Assembly (NCBI GenBank): GCA_030765045.1
Contig: CM060967.1
Location: forward strand, 162,630,251 to 162,694,250
Direction: 5' to 3'
Source: Tenodera sinensis
Taxonomy: Eukaryota; Arthropoda; Insecta; Mantodea; Mantidae
Length of the DNA: 64,000 nt
Below, piece after piece: positions 37,000-49,841 of this stretch (within the stretch, counting starts at the first letter, position 1; each line of letters opens with the position of its first letter). Both the position numbers and the translations under genes were made by a program. Under the pieces are notes generated by a model, which had not been told where the DNA came from, ran no database searches, and was given only the letters and a program-made list of their open reading frames with translations.

Positions 37000-37410
37000 T
37001 ATGGAGGCATTGGAGCCTGGGCGAGTAGCACAAGCCATAGTGAGGGTCCCTAACGGGTGCTGGAGATTCTTGGTCTCGATACCAGGATTTGCCAAATAGC
37101 CACCAGCCTCATGGGTGTGGATAGCGGTCCACCCTAGCAGGTCAGGTGACTACAATACCACCCATCCGTTGAGAACGCCACAGTTCACAAAGTCTCCCAC
37201 ACAGCAGCGCCAAACTCGACCATCGCAACACTTCTGACCCTGAAAGACCGGCTTGAACAGAAGGTGAAATTAAATGGAGGCACGGGAAATTCCAGCGATG
37301 TAATTATCATTCCCAGCATTCGCCTGGTGACCCGGGAAACCCCCGAAAAAACACGGGTGAAGAAGGTCGGCCGCGGGAATTAAACCCACGTACCGATTGG
37401 CGAAGCGATG
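37000..37410 (-). mobile_element. tRNA-derived SINE, family 2 (copy 4) with longer body
   Basis: 37300-37410 is the reverse complement of the SINE head and body (CAGCATTCGCCTGGTGACCCGGGAAA, then GGCCGCGGGAATTAAACCC). Together with the preceding 37200-37300 it matches 41910-42125, sharing GACCCTGAAAGA and GATGTAATTAT. 37000-37200 is GC-richer but not matched. Confidence 0.6.
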
Positions 37411-37419
37411 CTTGGTTTG

Positions 37420-40060
37420 AAAAGACAGAAATTTGGTCAATCTCATATTGCATAGGACGTCTCCACTCATTCCTCACAAATTACGTGTGCACTCATAGAT
37501 TAGTGTTAAAATGATCGGGTGCTGCGTGTAAATGTCTTCAACCTATAAAAGTGGGTAAACATACTAAAAGGGAACTTGCAGCTCGATGCTATAAAAGATC
37601 TGAATAATTTCAAAGCCTTCTAAGCAAAATGCTATTCTTAAATTATTTATGTACATTTTAAAAACAGCATCATGTAGGTACAGGTTAACTAACTCTTATT
37701 AATAATGCTTGCCATTTCGCCGGTTGAATGTTTTAAAACTAGGAGGGGTCGATTTACCAACTAATTTCTGAATCCACGTGTCCATGGCATGCAGTAATGC
37801 CTAATTTTGGTGCTTTTGCTCTTAATTTTAAAACAAAGTTGGCTAGCGTGCTATAAAATATACGTGACATCAGCAAGAAGGTCGGATTAGAAGTGTTCCA
37901 AGCACAATGTTGCACCTATCACCTAGGTTCCATAGCTGCAGATAGGGAACAATGCTTTCCGACTTTCTATTTTCTTTTCCCTGAAAATAGTGCAGTCTCA
38001 GTAAGGAAGTTGTCGTTTGGAGAATGAGGGGTGCCCTTTCTGTTGGTCACAGTGTCAGTGGGTAGGGTGAGCGATCAAATAACAATATGCAATGTCGTAA
38101 TGTGAACCCTACCATTGCTAACTCAACCCCATTTGCCTTACGCTATTTGGACAACGGCGTGCCCTGCAAGCAAAAGAGCAAAATGACACAGTTTCTTGGG
38201 GAAGAGAAAAAAGAAACCTAGATAAAAATTCCTGCAGAGAGTTTGCCTCAACAGAAAAGGTGTCGCTCTATCTTATAATAAAATCAGTTCTGCAATTTTG
38301 GGTAAATCGAGTCCTATAGAAAGCAACTGAAGCTATGTTTCTAAAATATGAACGTTTAAGTTACATGAAATAACACTTCACACTAGGAAGGAAAACCACT
38401 ACTTGAAAGTTGAAAACTTGTGCTTTTAAAAAGTGGTTAGTGTTACAAAAATATAAATGGCATACCCGCTCAAAGTATATTTTCCTAACATTCCTTACTA
38501 TTTTACATACTATTCTGAACAACACATCTGCGGATCTAGATTCAATGCTATGGGTAAAACACATTACTGTTGTTAAGTCTTAGAGAAGTGTCTACTGAGA
38601 TCGATTATTGGCATTTCCCAACGCTTGCAGACCGCGGTCGAGATAAGATAGGTATATAAGATTTAACTGTAACTTCAGCCTGATATTTCTGCAACCAACA
38701 ATAACATATACATCGCATTATGATTGTGAAACAGTTACTCTTAATCCATAAAGTATGGATACATTAGAAATTAGCACATTAGTTATACATTAACATACAT
38801 TAGTTATAAATCAATAGTTACAATTTCAAGAGATACGATTCAGAAACAGTTTAACTCTTGAACCGCAACAGTCGCAACTCACTTCGAATAGGTCATTAAG
38901 TAAGTGGAGTTGTTTATCCTCACATCGGCCCATGCATACCTGGAAATATCTCTCTCTTGTTCTTCACTAGAGCACTTGACAGCAGATGTACTGGAGAACA
39001 AGATTGACAATCCGCACATCCCTCAACCCTCAGAATGAATATCGTGTGGTTCTTGTGTTTTAGGTACCCAATCTCATTTGCACCTTCACATCTTCATTCT
39101 TCCTCCTTTATGACATTAAATTTAACAATTTAATTTGGTGTTCTACAAGGAATTTGTGTGCAATTAGTGTGAAATATCCCGTAATAGCATACACTATTGC
39201 GGTAGTATGTTGGAGAAATGTTACAGGGACTTTCAACAAACCTTCATATATAGTCACTACTTTTAAGAAGGCAATCAACATTTGGTGACAAAGTCAAACA
39301 GCACAACCTTAGAAGATCCACCAAGTGATCGTCGCGATAGAGACTTTTAATATAGTTCAATTTGGAGAAACTGTTCGCAAATATAAGTAGAGCTATACTC
39401 ACTCTTATACACACTCTTCTTGCAAATGCTTATTTCTTTTTAATCGACATGGCATTTTCAGAAAGTATCTTGATACTAATAGGTCGAATCAGGACTGAAA
39501 AATTCAATACCATAGCTGGGATTTGAGCCACGGATCTTCCGCTTATCGAGCGACTGCTTTAACCACTAATATCTTATTGCTAATTTTCTTGTAGGCGCAA
39601 GGGAAATATGCGAATAAGTAGTACTGAAATGTTTTAAGAGCTCGTTGCTATGCGAAACCTTTGAAATCCCGTTCGCTTTGCAAGGCCAAGAGATAAAAGA
39701 ACGAATAACATACTGCTATTTGAAAAATAAAATATATAATTATTGCAAAATTCAAACAAGTGAGAAGGGAAAGAAAGAATATCTCTGAAATGTTTCACTC
39801 AAAAGAAAAGCGAAGTACCTATTTGACATAAATAGTGTTTGTTAACGAGGTCCACATTTTTATCTAATAAGCTTTTGTCTCTCTGTTTACCATTTATGCA
39901 AAAATTATCCAGCATGAAGCTGTCTCTGGGGACATTCCCAGGAAATTCAAGTTGACATAGAAACTGCCATAGAGTCGCCTGTTTGTGTCCGTCACTGGAT
40001 ACTGACTGTTTCTCGGACTGATAAGTGGAGTGGGGTACAGTCGCTCACTGCGTAAGGTTC
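37420..40060. other. No gene recognised
   Basis: 2.6 kb of AT-rich DNA with tiny ORFs. At 39500-39570 TGGGATTTGAGCCACGG looks like a degenerate reversed tRNA-like box B. Nothing else was identified. Confidence 0.4.
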
Positions 40061-40068
40061 TCCAAAGA

Positions 40069-40088
40069 GAAAAGGTTGGACATCCCTG
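40069..40088 (-). repeat. Possible hAT-type terminal inverted repeat end
   Basis: The minus strand reads CAGGGATGTCCAACCTTTTC, similar to the CAGGG-TG-CCAA ends of hAT DNA transposons. I did not find the partner end, so this is one unpaired end at best. Confidence 0.3.
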
Positions 40089-40186
40089 ATTGACCACAAA
40101 CTGCAATCGTGACTCGGGTGCTATTGTAGATGAGTTGTTTTACTTCATTAGAGAAAGCTGTTTTATTGGAACATTGTTGGTCGTAA

Positions 40187-40190
40187 TTTA

Positions 40191-40258
<68 letters not shown>

Positions 40259-40311
40259 TTATTTTTATTACTTTTATTATTTTTATTACTTTTATTATTT
40301 TTATTACTTTT

Positions 40312-40342
<31 letters not shown>

Positions 40343-40360
40343 TTATTATTTTTATTATTA

Positions 40361-40449
<89 letters not shown>

Positions 40450-40465
40450 ATTATTATTATTATTA

Positions 40466-40496
<31 letters not shown>

Positions 40497-40509
40497 ATTA
40501 TTATTATTA

Positions 40510-40540
<31 letters not shown>

Positions 40541-40587
40541 ATTATTTTTATTATTATTATTATTATTATTAATTATTATTATTATTA

Positions 40588-40653
<66 letters not shown>

Positions 40654-40655
40654 TT
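40187..40655. repeat. Long interrupted (ATT)n tract
   Basis: About 470 bp of ATT with repeated ATTTTT, ACTTTT and ATTAATT interruptions arranged in short higher-order blocks, suggesting local duplication during its growth. Confidence 0.95.
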
Positions 40656-40794
40656 ATATTTTAATTTAAATTCAGAATTAAATTATGCCTTACAGAGTCA
40701 TAATTAATTTTATGCTCAACCATGCCAGAATCTAGCGCTGATTACATGCACCTCTTCATAACAAGGCTGCTATCCATCAATCAAAGGTGTAACG

Positions 40795-41090
40795 TAAGGT
40801 GCAGCTTGGCAGGGATGATATGCCCTCTGTAAGGGAACTCTGTCCGTTCCTCGGTCTCAGTGGGTTCCGGGGCAGCAACCTGCGGGGGTGTTGGACCCCG
40901 CCGAGATGCCTCTGGGAGGACACGGACGACCCCGAAGGGTCCTCAAACTTGGTAAACCTTAGGGACCTCTGCTGATGTCTGTGCCGCTAGTCAGTATCTG
41001 GTCACCCGATGCCTCTCCTCACCTCATCCTTCCTCCAGAGGGTGCCCACTTGGGGGCATACGTGCAATAAGCCTGGTTTCAGTGCCATAT
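40795..41090 (+). repeat. Interspersed repeat family H, copy H1
   Basis: GGTGCAGCTTGGCAGGGAT, TCAAACTTGG, GATGTCTGTGCCG, CTCACCTCATCC and TTGGGGGCATA blocks occur in the same order in reverse complement at 41640-41912. GC-richer than its surroundings; no ORF is conserved. Confidence 0.8.
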
Positions 41091-41639
41091 CCCTCCTATT
41101 CTTAGAATAGGAATATCTAAAGACTAATATAGTAGAGCCCGTAGATTATTCCAATGTTTGTTGTTTTTTTGTGTACACAATGTTCTGTTCATATTTGAGA
41201 ATATCTCCATCTGCTGAGGAACCTCATATTCATCGTTACAGTGAAAGCGAAGTACTTGAAATGATGTTTTATATCATTCCGGCTCTGTTGGGAGTCATCT
41301 GGCTTATAAATTATCCAAAGAAGCTAGTTTTGAAAACAACATTGTCCGTGCATATGATAAAAACGTCAATCGTCAGCAAAGATAAAGAGAAAGGACTTCT
41401 TCGATGGTAAAGTGAGTGGACCAGTACAACGAAAGGAACTACATGCAGTTAGTTTAGTTCATGAGTCATTCAAAGAATGAAACAAAACACCCTAATTAAC
41501 CCAGCATTAACAGCAGTTGTTAGCGTAGATGGAAATAAAGCAAGGCATATCTGTACAGGATACCAATAGTAGATGACGCCACAGGTTACAAAGAAATGCC
41601 AATAATGGAAGAATAGGAGGAATAGGACTAGGAGGTTCG
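41091..41639. other. Spacer between inverted family H copies
   Basis: AT-rich, with a 79-codon plus-strand ORF at 41171-41410 of no recognised family. It is the loop of a potential large hairpin. Confidence 0.4.
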
Positions 41640-41912
41640 GCACAGAAGCCACGCTTATTGTACCTATGCCCCCAAGAGTGTACCCTCATGGGGACGGATG
41701 AGGTGAGAGGAGACACCGGGCGATCAGATCCAGGTTAACGGCACAGACATTGACAGAGGTTTCCCAAGTTTGACGACATTTCGAAACCTCGAGATTTTCC
41801 GGGGCAAAATCAGGGGGACCTCACCCCCCTTTTCCACACGGACCCCATGGACAACCAGGGACGTGCGCATATTATCCCTGCCAAGCTGCACCTAACGCCT
41901 TCGCTGACACTT
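41640..41912 (-). repeat. Interspersed repeat family H, copy H2 (inverted to H1)
   Basis: Reverse complement of the H1 block order, from GGCACAGAAGCCACGCTTATT to ATCCCTGCCAAGCTGCACC. The mismatches suggest two independent insertions or an old inverted duplication. Confidence 0.8.
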
Positions 41913-41984
41913 GCGACCCTGAAAGAAGCAACAAGATAAAGAGTGAAGGAATTGATTTAATGAAGTGAAATGCAAACACGGTTA

Positions 41985-42125
41985 ATTCAGGGATGTAATT
42001 ATTCTTCCCAGCATTCGCCTGGCGACCCGGGAAAATCCGCGAATAAAACCCATAGGTCAGGAAGGCCAGCCACGGGAATCGAATCCACGACCTCCAGAAT
42101 GCGGCCTCAGACCATCTCGCTCGGT
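41985..42125 (-). mobile_element. tRNA-derived SINE, family 2 (copy 5)
   Basis: Minus strand: GCATTCTGGAGGTCGTGGATTCGATTCCC with box B GGATTCGATTCC, then the GGGTTTTATTCGCGGATTTTCCCGG body and CAGGCGAATGCTGGG. Confidence 0.75.
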
Positions 42126-42129
42126 AATG

Positions 42130-43050
42130 GTCGATGTATTAATGAGTGAAACACTCAGGTTTTGAGAAACCCCGAGGCGAGGACTGCAGAGACCTTTCCT
42201 GTAATCAAGCGCTCGATTCTAAATCGCCCTTTCCGACAAAGAGAGGCTACAAGTGATACATTACACAGCTTTGGTCTACCGTGTGTGTGTGCATGCGGAC
42301 AGAGAGAGATTCCACGACAAAGAAGGGTTGAGAATAAATGGCAAGGAAATGGAAGGTGGTGCTATTATGAAGAAAGAGTGTAAGGAGTAAGAAAGGGTTT
42401 GCAAAATTCTCTCTTTCTTTAGATATGCCGTTGTGCAAACGGATCGCCATTCCCAAATAATAAAATTTTAAAGGTGGCTTTTCAGGGAAGGATTGGGTCA
42501 TTTACGATCGTCCTGGTGTGCTGAAGACTCGAGTTTGCTTTTAGAGAGGTCAGATCAAGGTGGGCCGGGCCGGGCCCGACCTACTTACTCATGATAAATC
42601 TCCACAAAGTGCGAGACGCACTTAGCTTCCATATAATGGACTCGTGCACCACCTAAACTGAATAAAACATGGAGCAGGTGGAAAACCAAAGACGATGCTT
42701 ATGTTCCCCATGTCACCTTGAGACAAACAGCATAGCCTCCTTTATCGCCAAAACAGCGAAAAAGCCTCTAAAACTTTGGAAACACAATTCAACACATCCG
42801 TTAGCCTTCAATGCGACAATTTTTATCCCGATATTATGGAAATATAACACATTACAGAAGCCTAACTTTTTATTTTTTAAGGCTTAATGTCCTTTAACCT
42901 GTAAGGTCATACCGAACAATGAATGGATGAAACGGGTATAAATGATGTTCAAATGACCCAGGATGTCTTTGAGGTGTGTACTTTATAAATAGGTAATATA
43001 AATAAGACAAAATATTTACTAAAGCTTGCTGAACATATAACTTGTGTAAA
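42130..43050. other. No gene recognised
   Basis: Short ORFs only; none shows a known motif. Confidence 0.4.
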
Positions 43051-43054
43051 TGAA

Positions 43055-43170
43055 AGATGAGGTCACGAGTTCAATCCCCCTCGACCGACTAATCTGACTT
43101 GGGTTTTTCTGTGGTTTCCCCTTGTCACTTGGCCAATACTGGGATATCTTTAATCCACGGACTCCTTACC
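43055..43170 (+). mobile_element. tRNA-derived SINE, family 2 (copy 6)
   Basis: GAGGTCACGAGTTCAATCCCC (box B-like), then TGACTTGGGTTTTTCTGTGGTTTCC and CTTGTCACTTGGCCAATACTGGG. The repeat tail at 43290-43480 may belong to the same composite insertion. Confidence 0.75.
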
Positions 43171-43289
43171 TTTCCTTCTTTATTGCATTCCTTTGTCATC
43201 TTTCAGTCTGGTTATCGGCGTGGTGGTTCGAGCACATGTGTGCGGATGCTTGCCTTGTGTAACGCTTCTTGCCAGGTCCTACCTGTGGT

Positions 43290-43480
43290 GCGCCTAATTC
43301 TTATCTGTGGAACTGTTGGGAACTTCAGCACGTCTCTGTGGCTTGCTCTGTTCCTGGCCTGTACGTATATTTCACTTCATTCCATCTCTTCGTTGGAGAG
43401 TCCTAGCCCACAATAGATACGCACTGCAGCGAGGTGTCCCCTATCCGTGGGACGATGCAGAAATGAAGGTCTGACTTGTC
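43290..43480 (+). repeat. GC-richer repeat tail related to 31905-32095
   Basis: Shares CGTCTCTGTG, CACAATAGAT and GCGAGGTGTCCCC blocks in order with 31950-32070. Confidence 0.4.
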
Positions 43481-43484
43481 AACA

Positions 43485-46400
43485 GAAAAAGTATTATTGT
43501 ATACTATTATTCTCCCGACCCACTATTTAATATTTTTCTTATCGTGGTCGAAGGATGGCAACGAAATAGTGACTTTTTAGTCCTTGTTTTGTGTTCTTTG
43601 TTCAAAAATATAATTGTATACACAATTTCAATTCCTATATTTTGATGAGTTTATTTCCACTCATTACTTATTCTTCTACCAGTTGTCCTGTTTATCTAAT
43701 CAGACTCCCAAAATACTTTAGTCCTCCGTAAGAAAGAGCTGAAAGTAAGTTCTCTCAAGAAATATTTGCACGCGACAGCTATAATCCATAACTGTGTCAA
43801 AACTGTTAACATACGCTGGTGAACATTGTTGTCGATTAGCAGCCGTTTCTAAGTCAAAGTCGTCGAGATACCTAAGAGCTAAATGCTAATGGCACGTATA
43901 TATGAAACGTTACTCCAACCTCAGTTACACCCGACATCCTGCAAACCCCTCGTTTCAGTAGTGGACACCTCGATCTGTCGCCAACTGCCAACACGCACAC
44001 GAGATGAGATGAAACGAGAAAGATAATATTTTGCCAAACCTATTAAGGTTAGGAATATATATCTCCAGATTTCTTTACTCTCTAGCTACATAGGAATAAT
44101 AGCAAAAAGTATATAAACTACAGATGGTTGGAATATAATATCTTTCAGGCGGACACCAAAGTTCCGTCAAAGTTTGTTTCCTATCCTATTTCATACATTG
44201 GATTAGAATGTTTCTGTGAATACAAGTGAAATGTTTTGGGTGTAATAATAGCTCTCTAGAAACTGCTATAGAAAGTGAAGTATCTCCTAATGAATAAGAC
44301 GTTTACCAATTTAATTGCAACTTGATTACTCTCAAATCAAACATATTGGAATATTACGTATATTATATGCTTTTCCAAATTAAACATATTTTGATGTATT
44401 ATAATTAACACGTTATGTTAAAAATATAAGTATACAAAGCGTTCATTACACGGTAATGTAAACAAATGAATGTGGCATCTGGTTTCCAGAATGAATACAC
44501 CGTTCAGCAGTCTTAATATAAAAAGTGTAAGAAATTTGAATTTAGCATAATTCTCACAGTTTCTGATGGTTCTTTTTCTGCTTAGAATATGTTCCTATCC
44601 TATGCAGAATGTAAAATACTGCACGTGGGAGAGAATGTGAGCGTTTTTATGCTAAAGAAACTAATTAACGAGTTGTTTCTCAAAGTCAAGCCCTCGATAT
44701 GGTCGTAGAAATTAAATTGTTTTAAAATATAAAATAACAACCCAGATAGAATGAAACAAATACAGTTATTTAGTTTGTATTGTATAGTATTCAAATTATA
44801 AGAATTAATACATTTCTATTTCCAACATGTTCAAAAATCTCATATAGGTCGGCTCATACGAGTATAGGGATTTGAACCGGCCTCAGAAGATAGGATGTGA
44901 TTGCTCTTTTAAATTCATTTTTATAGAGAAAATGGAAATATTTAAGACAGATAGCTTCTTTGTTGAATACCTAAAATGTGTGAAATACTCATGAAAGGTC
45001 CGTTATGGAGATAACAACTTGAAGCTATTTACATCAACATTTTCTGAATCACGTCTCTCAAAATAGATATTCTATTCCGGATTATAACGCATATAATCAA
45101 ATACAAATAAGAAAGTAGAGTAATTTGCAGCACTGGCAAGGAAATATCTTGCGAAATTACGTGCCTGTAATAACAGGAAGGGATCGTGAGATGGTTACTT
45201 GTTCACATTTCTTGGGAGATTTAATCACAGTAGAAAGCAGGTATTAAAACGCTCCCCACAACAATATAGGCGTGGGGTTGTCAGTAGCGTGTGCTTCCTG
45301 TCAATTTGTGTCCAGGTGTAGCCGTAACCTTGAGGAGGCACCCTTAGGCAACGGTCTGCCAGAGCCAAGGGAAGGTTTTAATGGTTCCTCCAGTCGAGGC
45401 GGTGAGCAATCTAAGGGCTGACCTAACCAGACACCGTAACTCCCTATTAGCGCCCTCTGCTGAGAGAGGGGCGCCGCTTTTGTTTTATTATCCTGCACAT
45501 CCGGAGTGTTTCAGGTAGAGACAGAGGCGTAAAACTCCATGTATTAGGTGTGTTTCTGAACTGATCCATGTACCCAAAATAAGTTCCAATTGTAGCGAAT
45601 GCCTCCAAGGGAGTTGAATACAAATATTGTTTTCATTCTACATTATCATTTGTCCTAATACGTCCACTTAAAAACTGAAGTTCCACTAAGTGTTAGTCTC
45701 AAATGTTTTAACTAACGGAGAGGATGAAGCGTTAGAAAATGGATCAAGATCTAAGTTTTGCAAAGAGAGCTAGCGAGACTGATAGGAATTTGAACTTACG
45801 GAGCCACGTTTGCAAGAACAACAGCTTTTCGACGAGAAAACACACGATACGATAGGAAAATAAGCAAAGGACTTGTTTGTGAAGCTCCAAGAGTTAAATT
45901 TAGACGCCAGAAATTTGAAGATTGTCCAAAAAGAAAAGTATAACGCGAGGCCTACCAGTAAAACGATCGTTGAGTGAAATGCTTTGAATTGTTTTACGAA
46001 AGTCACATATTTGTCCGAGAACAATATGTGAACAAGACAGTTGAATGTCTATGTACTTCCGCCTAATCCTCTAGAGGGATCATAGTTTAAAACGTGCGGA
46101 GTTTTCTTTCATTATTTCCCAAAAAGAGATTATACGAATAAAGACAATTTGAACATCTGCAACGTTAGCTATTTCCTGTTATCTTTTGCGAATTATGCAC
46201 AAATAACCACTTTTCTTCGTCAATTTCGAACTGTTGTTTATATACGTCCAAATACTGGACAAGTGAGTGAATGAATTCTCCTATTTTCATACAGAACGAC
46301 AAATATATATTCTATGTTTCTAAGCAAATTTGAAAAATCTATATTGAATACATTTTCAAATTACCAGATTCTGTGTTGCGCTTTTCATTTAAATAATTAT

Positions 46401-47300
46401 TTGGTCGAGACTCAGAGTTCGAATTTCATTTATTTGTATTTCATTTTAACACATTTGGAGCTTTCGTAGGGTTAATGTCGATCACCCTTAAATATGATGT
46501 GAAGTTTAGTGTATCTTAAATATAAGTATGTACGTAAGCAACAGAACGTCGGATGGCCGACATACATAAAATTGACTAGAATTATATCTACTCTTTTACA
46601 CAATTTATCTGACATAAAAGTTCATAAAATAAGCGATGAAAAAAGCAAACCATCGCCAACGTGAAACAATTCATTCAGTCTGGGAAAGTACACTCGTTTG
46701 AAAAAGGTGGTCGCGGCAGGAATGAATGGCTTAATAGATTTAGGAATCAAATACATACCCAAAGAAATTATTTACAACAAAACAAAAAGATTCAGATTCC
46801 AAGCAGCAAAGGTCTCAAGCTTAGACAATGCGCAGCGTGTATAGTATATCAAATATGACATGGCACCATTTTGTCCAAACCAAGAAGAATTCTAAGCCTA
46901 TGTGAAATTGAGAAAAGTGAGTATGAATGTTCAAATTTTAAACCAGTTTACACTTGTACTGTTCATCCCTGAATCGATGAAAATTATGATAAAACCTTTC
47001 GTAATCAAGTTCCCGAAATTAGCCCATACATGTCGCAGTGATTCTTCGTAGACGTAGGTCAACTTTAGAACTCTAGTTTTTGTATCTCTTAAACACGTGA
47101 GAACATCCAAACGTTTCCCAGTTTACAAAATGGCCGATGGTGAGTACTAGACTCTGTGACATTACTAGGTAAGTCGTTTGATGTTCGCGGTCGCTGCTAA
47201 GGGAAGGCTGCCGCTTGACTTGATGAGACGGTTGCATGAGACAACCGAGTTTGTGAGCGTGCGATAAAGGGAGGTTACCTGTCCCTTCTAATCAACCTGC
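43485..47300. other. Long stretch without recognisable gene
   Basis: AT-rich, with a short GC-richer island at 45290-45480 of unknown origin, a possible reversed tRNA-like scrap at 44850-44885 (GGGATTTGAACCGGCC), and a broken plus-strand Lys/Glu/Leu-rich reading near 45780-45960 (such as KLQELNLDARNLKIVQKEK) that could be a decayed coiled coil. Confidence 0.4.
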
Positions 47301-47309
47301 ACATTGCCC

Positions 47310-47900
47310 AGTCTGCGGCAGGCTTATGCTGTCCACCAAGAATGGTGCAGGCGTTGGTGTCTATCCATCAACCCGGAGAAAAGCCACACCATTCTTTTCA
47401 CGCAACCTTCCCCACATCCATATATCTCAGAAGAAGGATAGAATGGACGAATACCATCACCTACCTAGGAGTGATGGATCTCAATAAGGGTCTGACTTTC
47501 GGGGAACACATCCGAAACCTATACCAACGGTACGAATGCCCTTTACCTTGAAGCTACGCCTTCTTCAGGCGTCTGCGAGATATGGGTATGGCCGCAGAGT
47601 CAACGCTTCTGCAACTGCAGCGGGAGCAGAATAGAGCTTTACGGATCATCTATTTTGTATGCCGCTGCCTCCCCATGAGACTACTGCCCTAGGCCTCATC
47701 TCTTCCGTATGTGGAGGATGAAATTAGGCGCCCGGCTGCAAAATTTTACGATTCATTACCATTCCATCGGATCGCTGTTTGTTTAGGTTTAAGGGTGCTC
47801 AACTACCGTGCATTCTTAGACAGTCCGGACCACCCCACGGCGGCAAAGCACTGGCCAAAGATCGGCACACTCTCCGCCAGTTACTCGTAAAGGATCGGCA
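47310..47900 (+). pseudogene. Jockey-like LINE reverse-transcriptase C-terminus, decayed
   Basis: In order on the plus strand: WCRRWCLSINPEKSHTILFT (47345-47404, the post-YADD motif), RIEWTNTITYLGVMDLNKGLT (about 47440-47505, motif 7), MAAESTLLQLQREQNRALRI (about 47590-47650) and, after an in-frame TAG near 47690, SLPYVEDEIRRPAAKFYDSLPFHR (split here across SLPYVEDEIRRPAA and KFYDSLPFHR; about 47700-47770). These lie in two or more frames, so the copy is dead. The FADD box upstream is not recognisable and no tail or duplication was found. Confidence 0.75.
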
Positions 47901-47904
47901 AGTC

Positions 47905-48452
47905 AGGGTGCGAAATATTAAACACTGTACTAATTTAGGTTAGGCTTACCTGCATCACATCAAATGTAGAAACAGGAGGACCTTCAACGCGAACACATTC
48001 CCTATATCTCCGGAAACAATCTGATTTACTCGCAAAAGTTCATGTTGACCGATTGTCTGCATTTCTCTCGTGATTTTGTCCAATTATTTTAACATGTGCG
48101 GATTTAATGCGTACACTTCATTCTTCAACGTTCCTCATACCTAAAAATCGCATGAAGAAAGATCAGGGGAACGAGATGGTCATAAACCGCGACTAATTAT
48201 TCTATCACCATACGCACTTAGCAGTTCATACGTAGAGTTACCAGCAGTGAGGTATAGCTGAATCCAGCCACACAATCTTTCATTTCTTGTTAGCCGCGGA
48301 AAAAATATATGTAAAATGGAATTTAGACAAACACGTGAATCAATTGTGGTGTCATAAATATGAGACTGACAATTCTGCGCACACTCACTGCGCACCAAAT
48401 GCCAACTTTTGCACGTGAATAATACGAGAATAAATGAATAAATAAATAAATT

Positions 48453-48546
<94 letters not shown>

Positions 48547-49780
48547 CACAAAGTAGTCGCATTGTTATACATCAGCTTTTGAAGGTAAATTTGCAACCTT
48601 CTGTATCATGAACGCAACAGTAATGAATCTCTTCTGTTTTTCCAGGGCCTGTCAACTGCACAACATCCGGTGCTACCCCGTAATTATATGTTATCTGTGC
48701 ACACATGCAGGTCTCCCTTGTAAAGTATTCTTTTGTTAAGTATACGGGAATCAAGTTCTACATAATGCTTTTTCATTTATAAGTCTTGAGCTGCTTAACG
48801 CCATTATATAGAATTAGTTTTAAGTGAGGAAATATTGCCTTCAACCTGACGGTTTGTTCGTTAATGAACAGATACCTGCTTGGAACCCTCTCCGGAGTTT
48901 TATCTCTCACCCTGAAAATCAAATAACAGGCCGCTTTCGGCGCCAAGAGCGATATGCCTTCTACACCATCGTTAATCTTTCATTCCCTTAATAGTCTATG
49001 AGGCCTTGGCAATAGACGCAGACCTTAAACGTAGAAAAGATGAAAAGAAGAAACAGCGCACCCACTAAGTATTTGAAGGCAAAGGAAAAACGACACTTTC
49101 TAAGAAATTCAAGAAAAGTTTAGAATACTTTGATACATTTGTTCTATCACTTCTTTGATTTGAAATTGCATTTTACCTCTCACATCAAAACGTGTGAAGT
49201 TCGCGCTTGAACTATAGGCTGTAGAGGCTATAGAGATATGAGATATGAACAGATGATATGGGAATGAGTGTTCTAGTAAAACTTTGTGTTCAGACTTTTA
49301 TGGCCATCTTTATTTTTGCTCGATACATTATGAATGGTGGCGTCATTGATCGACCGAACGATGGGCTAATTGCCATTCATAGTTATGGTTAAAGATGCGG
49401 CTGTATAATATGCATGCCCGTATTAGAATAGGGCACTTGTGAATAAGTTAAAACACTTAAATTATGTGAGTAGCAGTATCATTTAAATGAATACGAGACT
49501 TACATGTTTTTCAGTGCACCTCCACAGTACTCCTCAGTGTATCTCTTTCTCTGCGAAATCTATATCCATCTATAACAACCAAACTTTGTCCCCTTTGACT
49601 TTTCATAACTTGCAGAGAAGCGCTGGAATCCCTTGCTCTATAGTAACACACTCAATGAGTACATCATTTTACAGACAACACGCCATATTATTCACTCGGA
49701 ACATTCGAGAGTCGTTAACAGTGTTACAAACCCTATAACCTATATGCACAACAATTCTCGAGACAAATGACTAACATTAT
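47905..49780. other. No gene recognised apart from an (AAT)n tract
   Basis: AT-rich DNA; the AAT tract is listed separately. The ORFs are short and unrecognised. Confidence 0.4.
48458..48543. repeat. (AAT)n microsatellite
   Basis: About 28 uninterrupted AAT units. Confidence 0.97.
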
Positions 49781-49841
49781 TTACTATTGCTGCCACACGA
49801 GAAAGACTCGCAAGCATTTGACGTATTTGTGGTATACCCTC

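Noticed and set aside
40069..40088. hAT transposon
   Set aside because: Only one terminus-like sequence was seen, with no partner end and no transposase, so no element is called.
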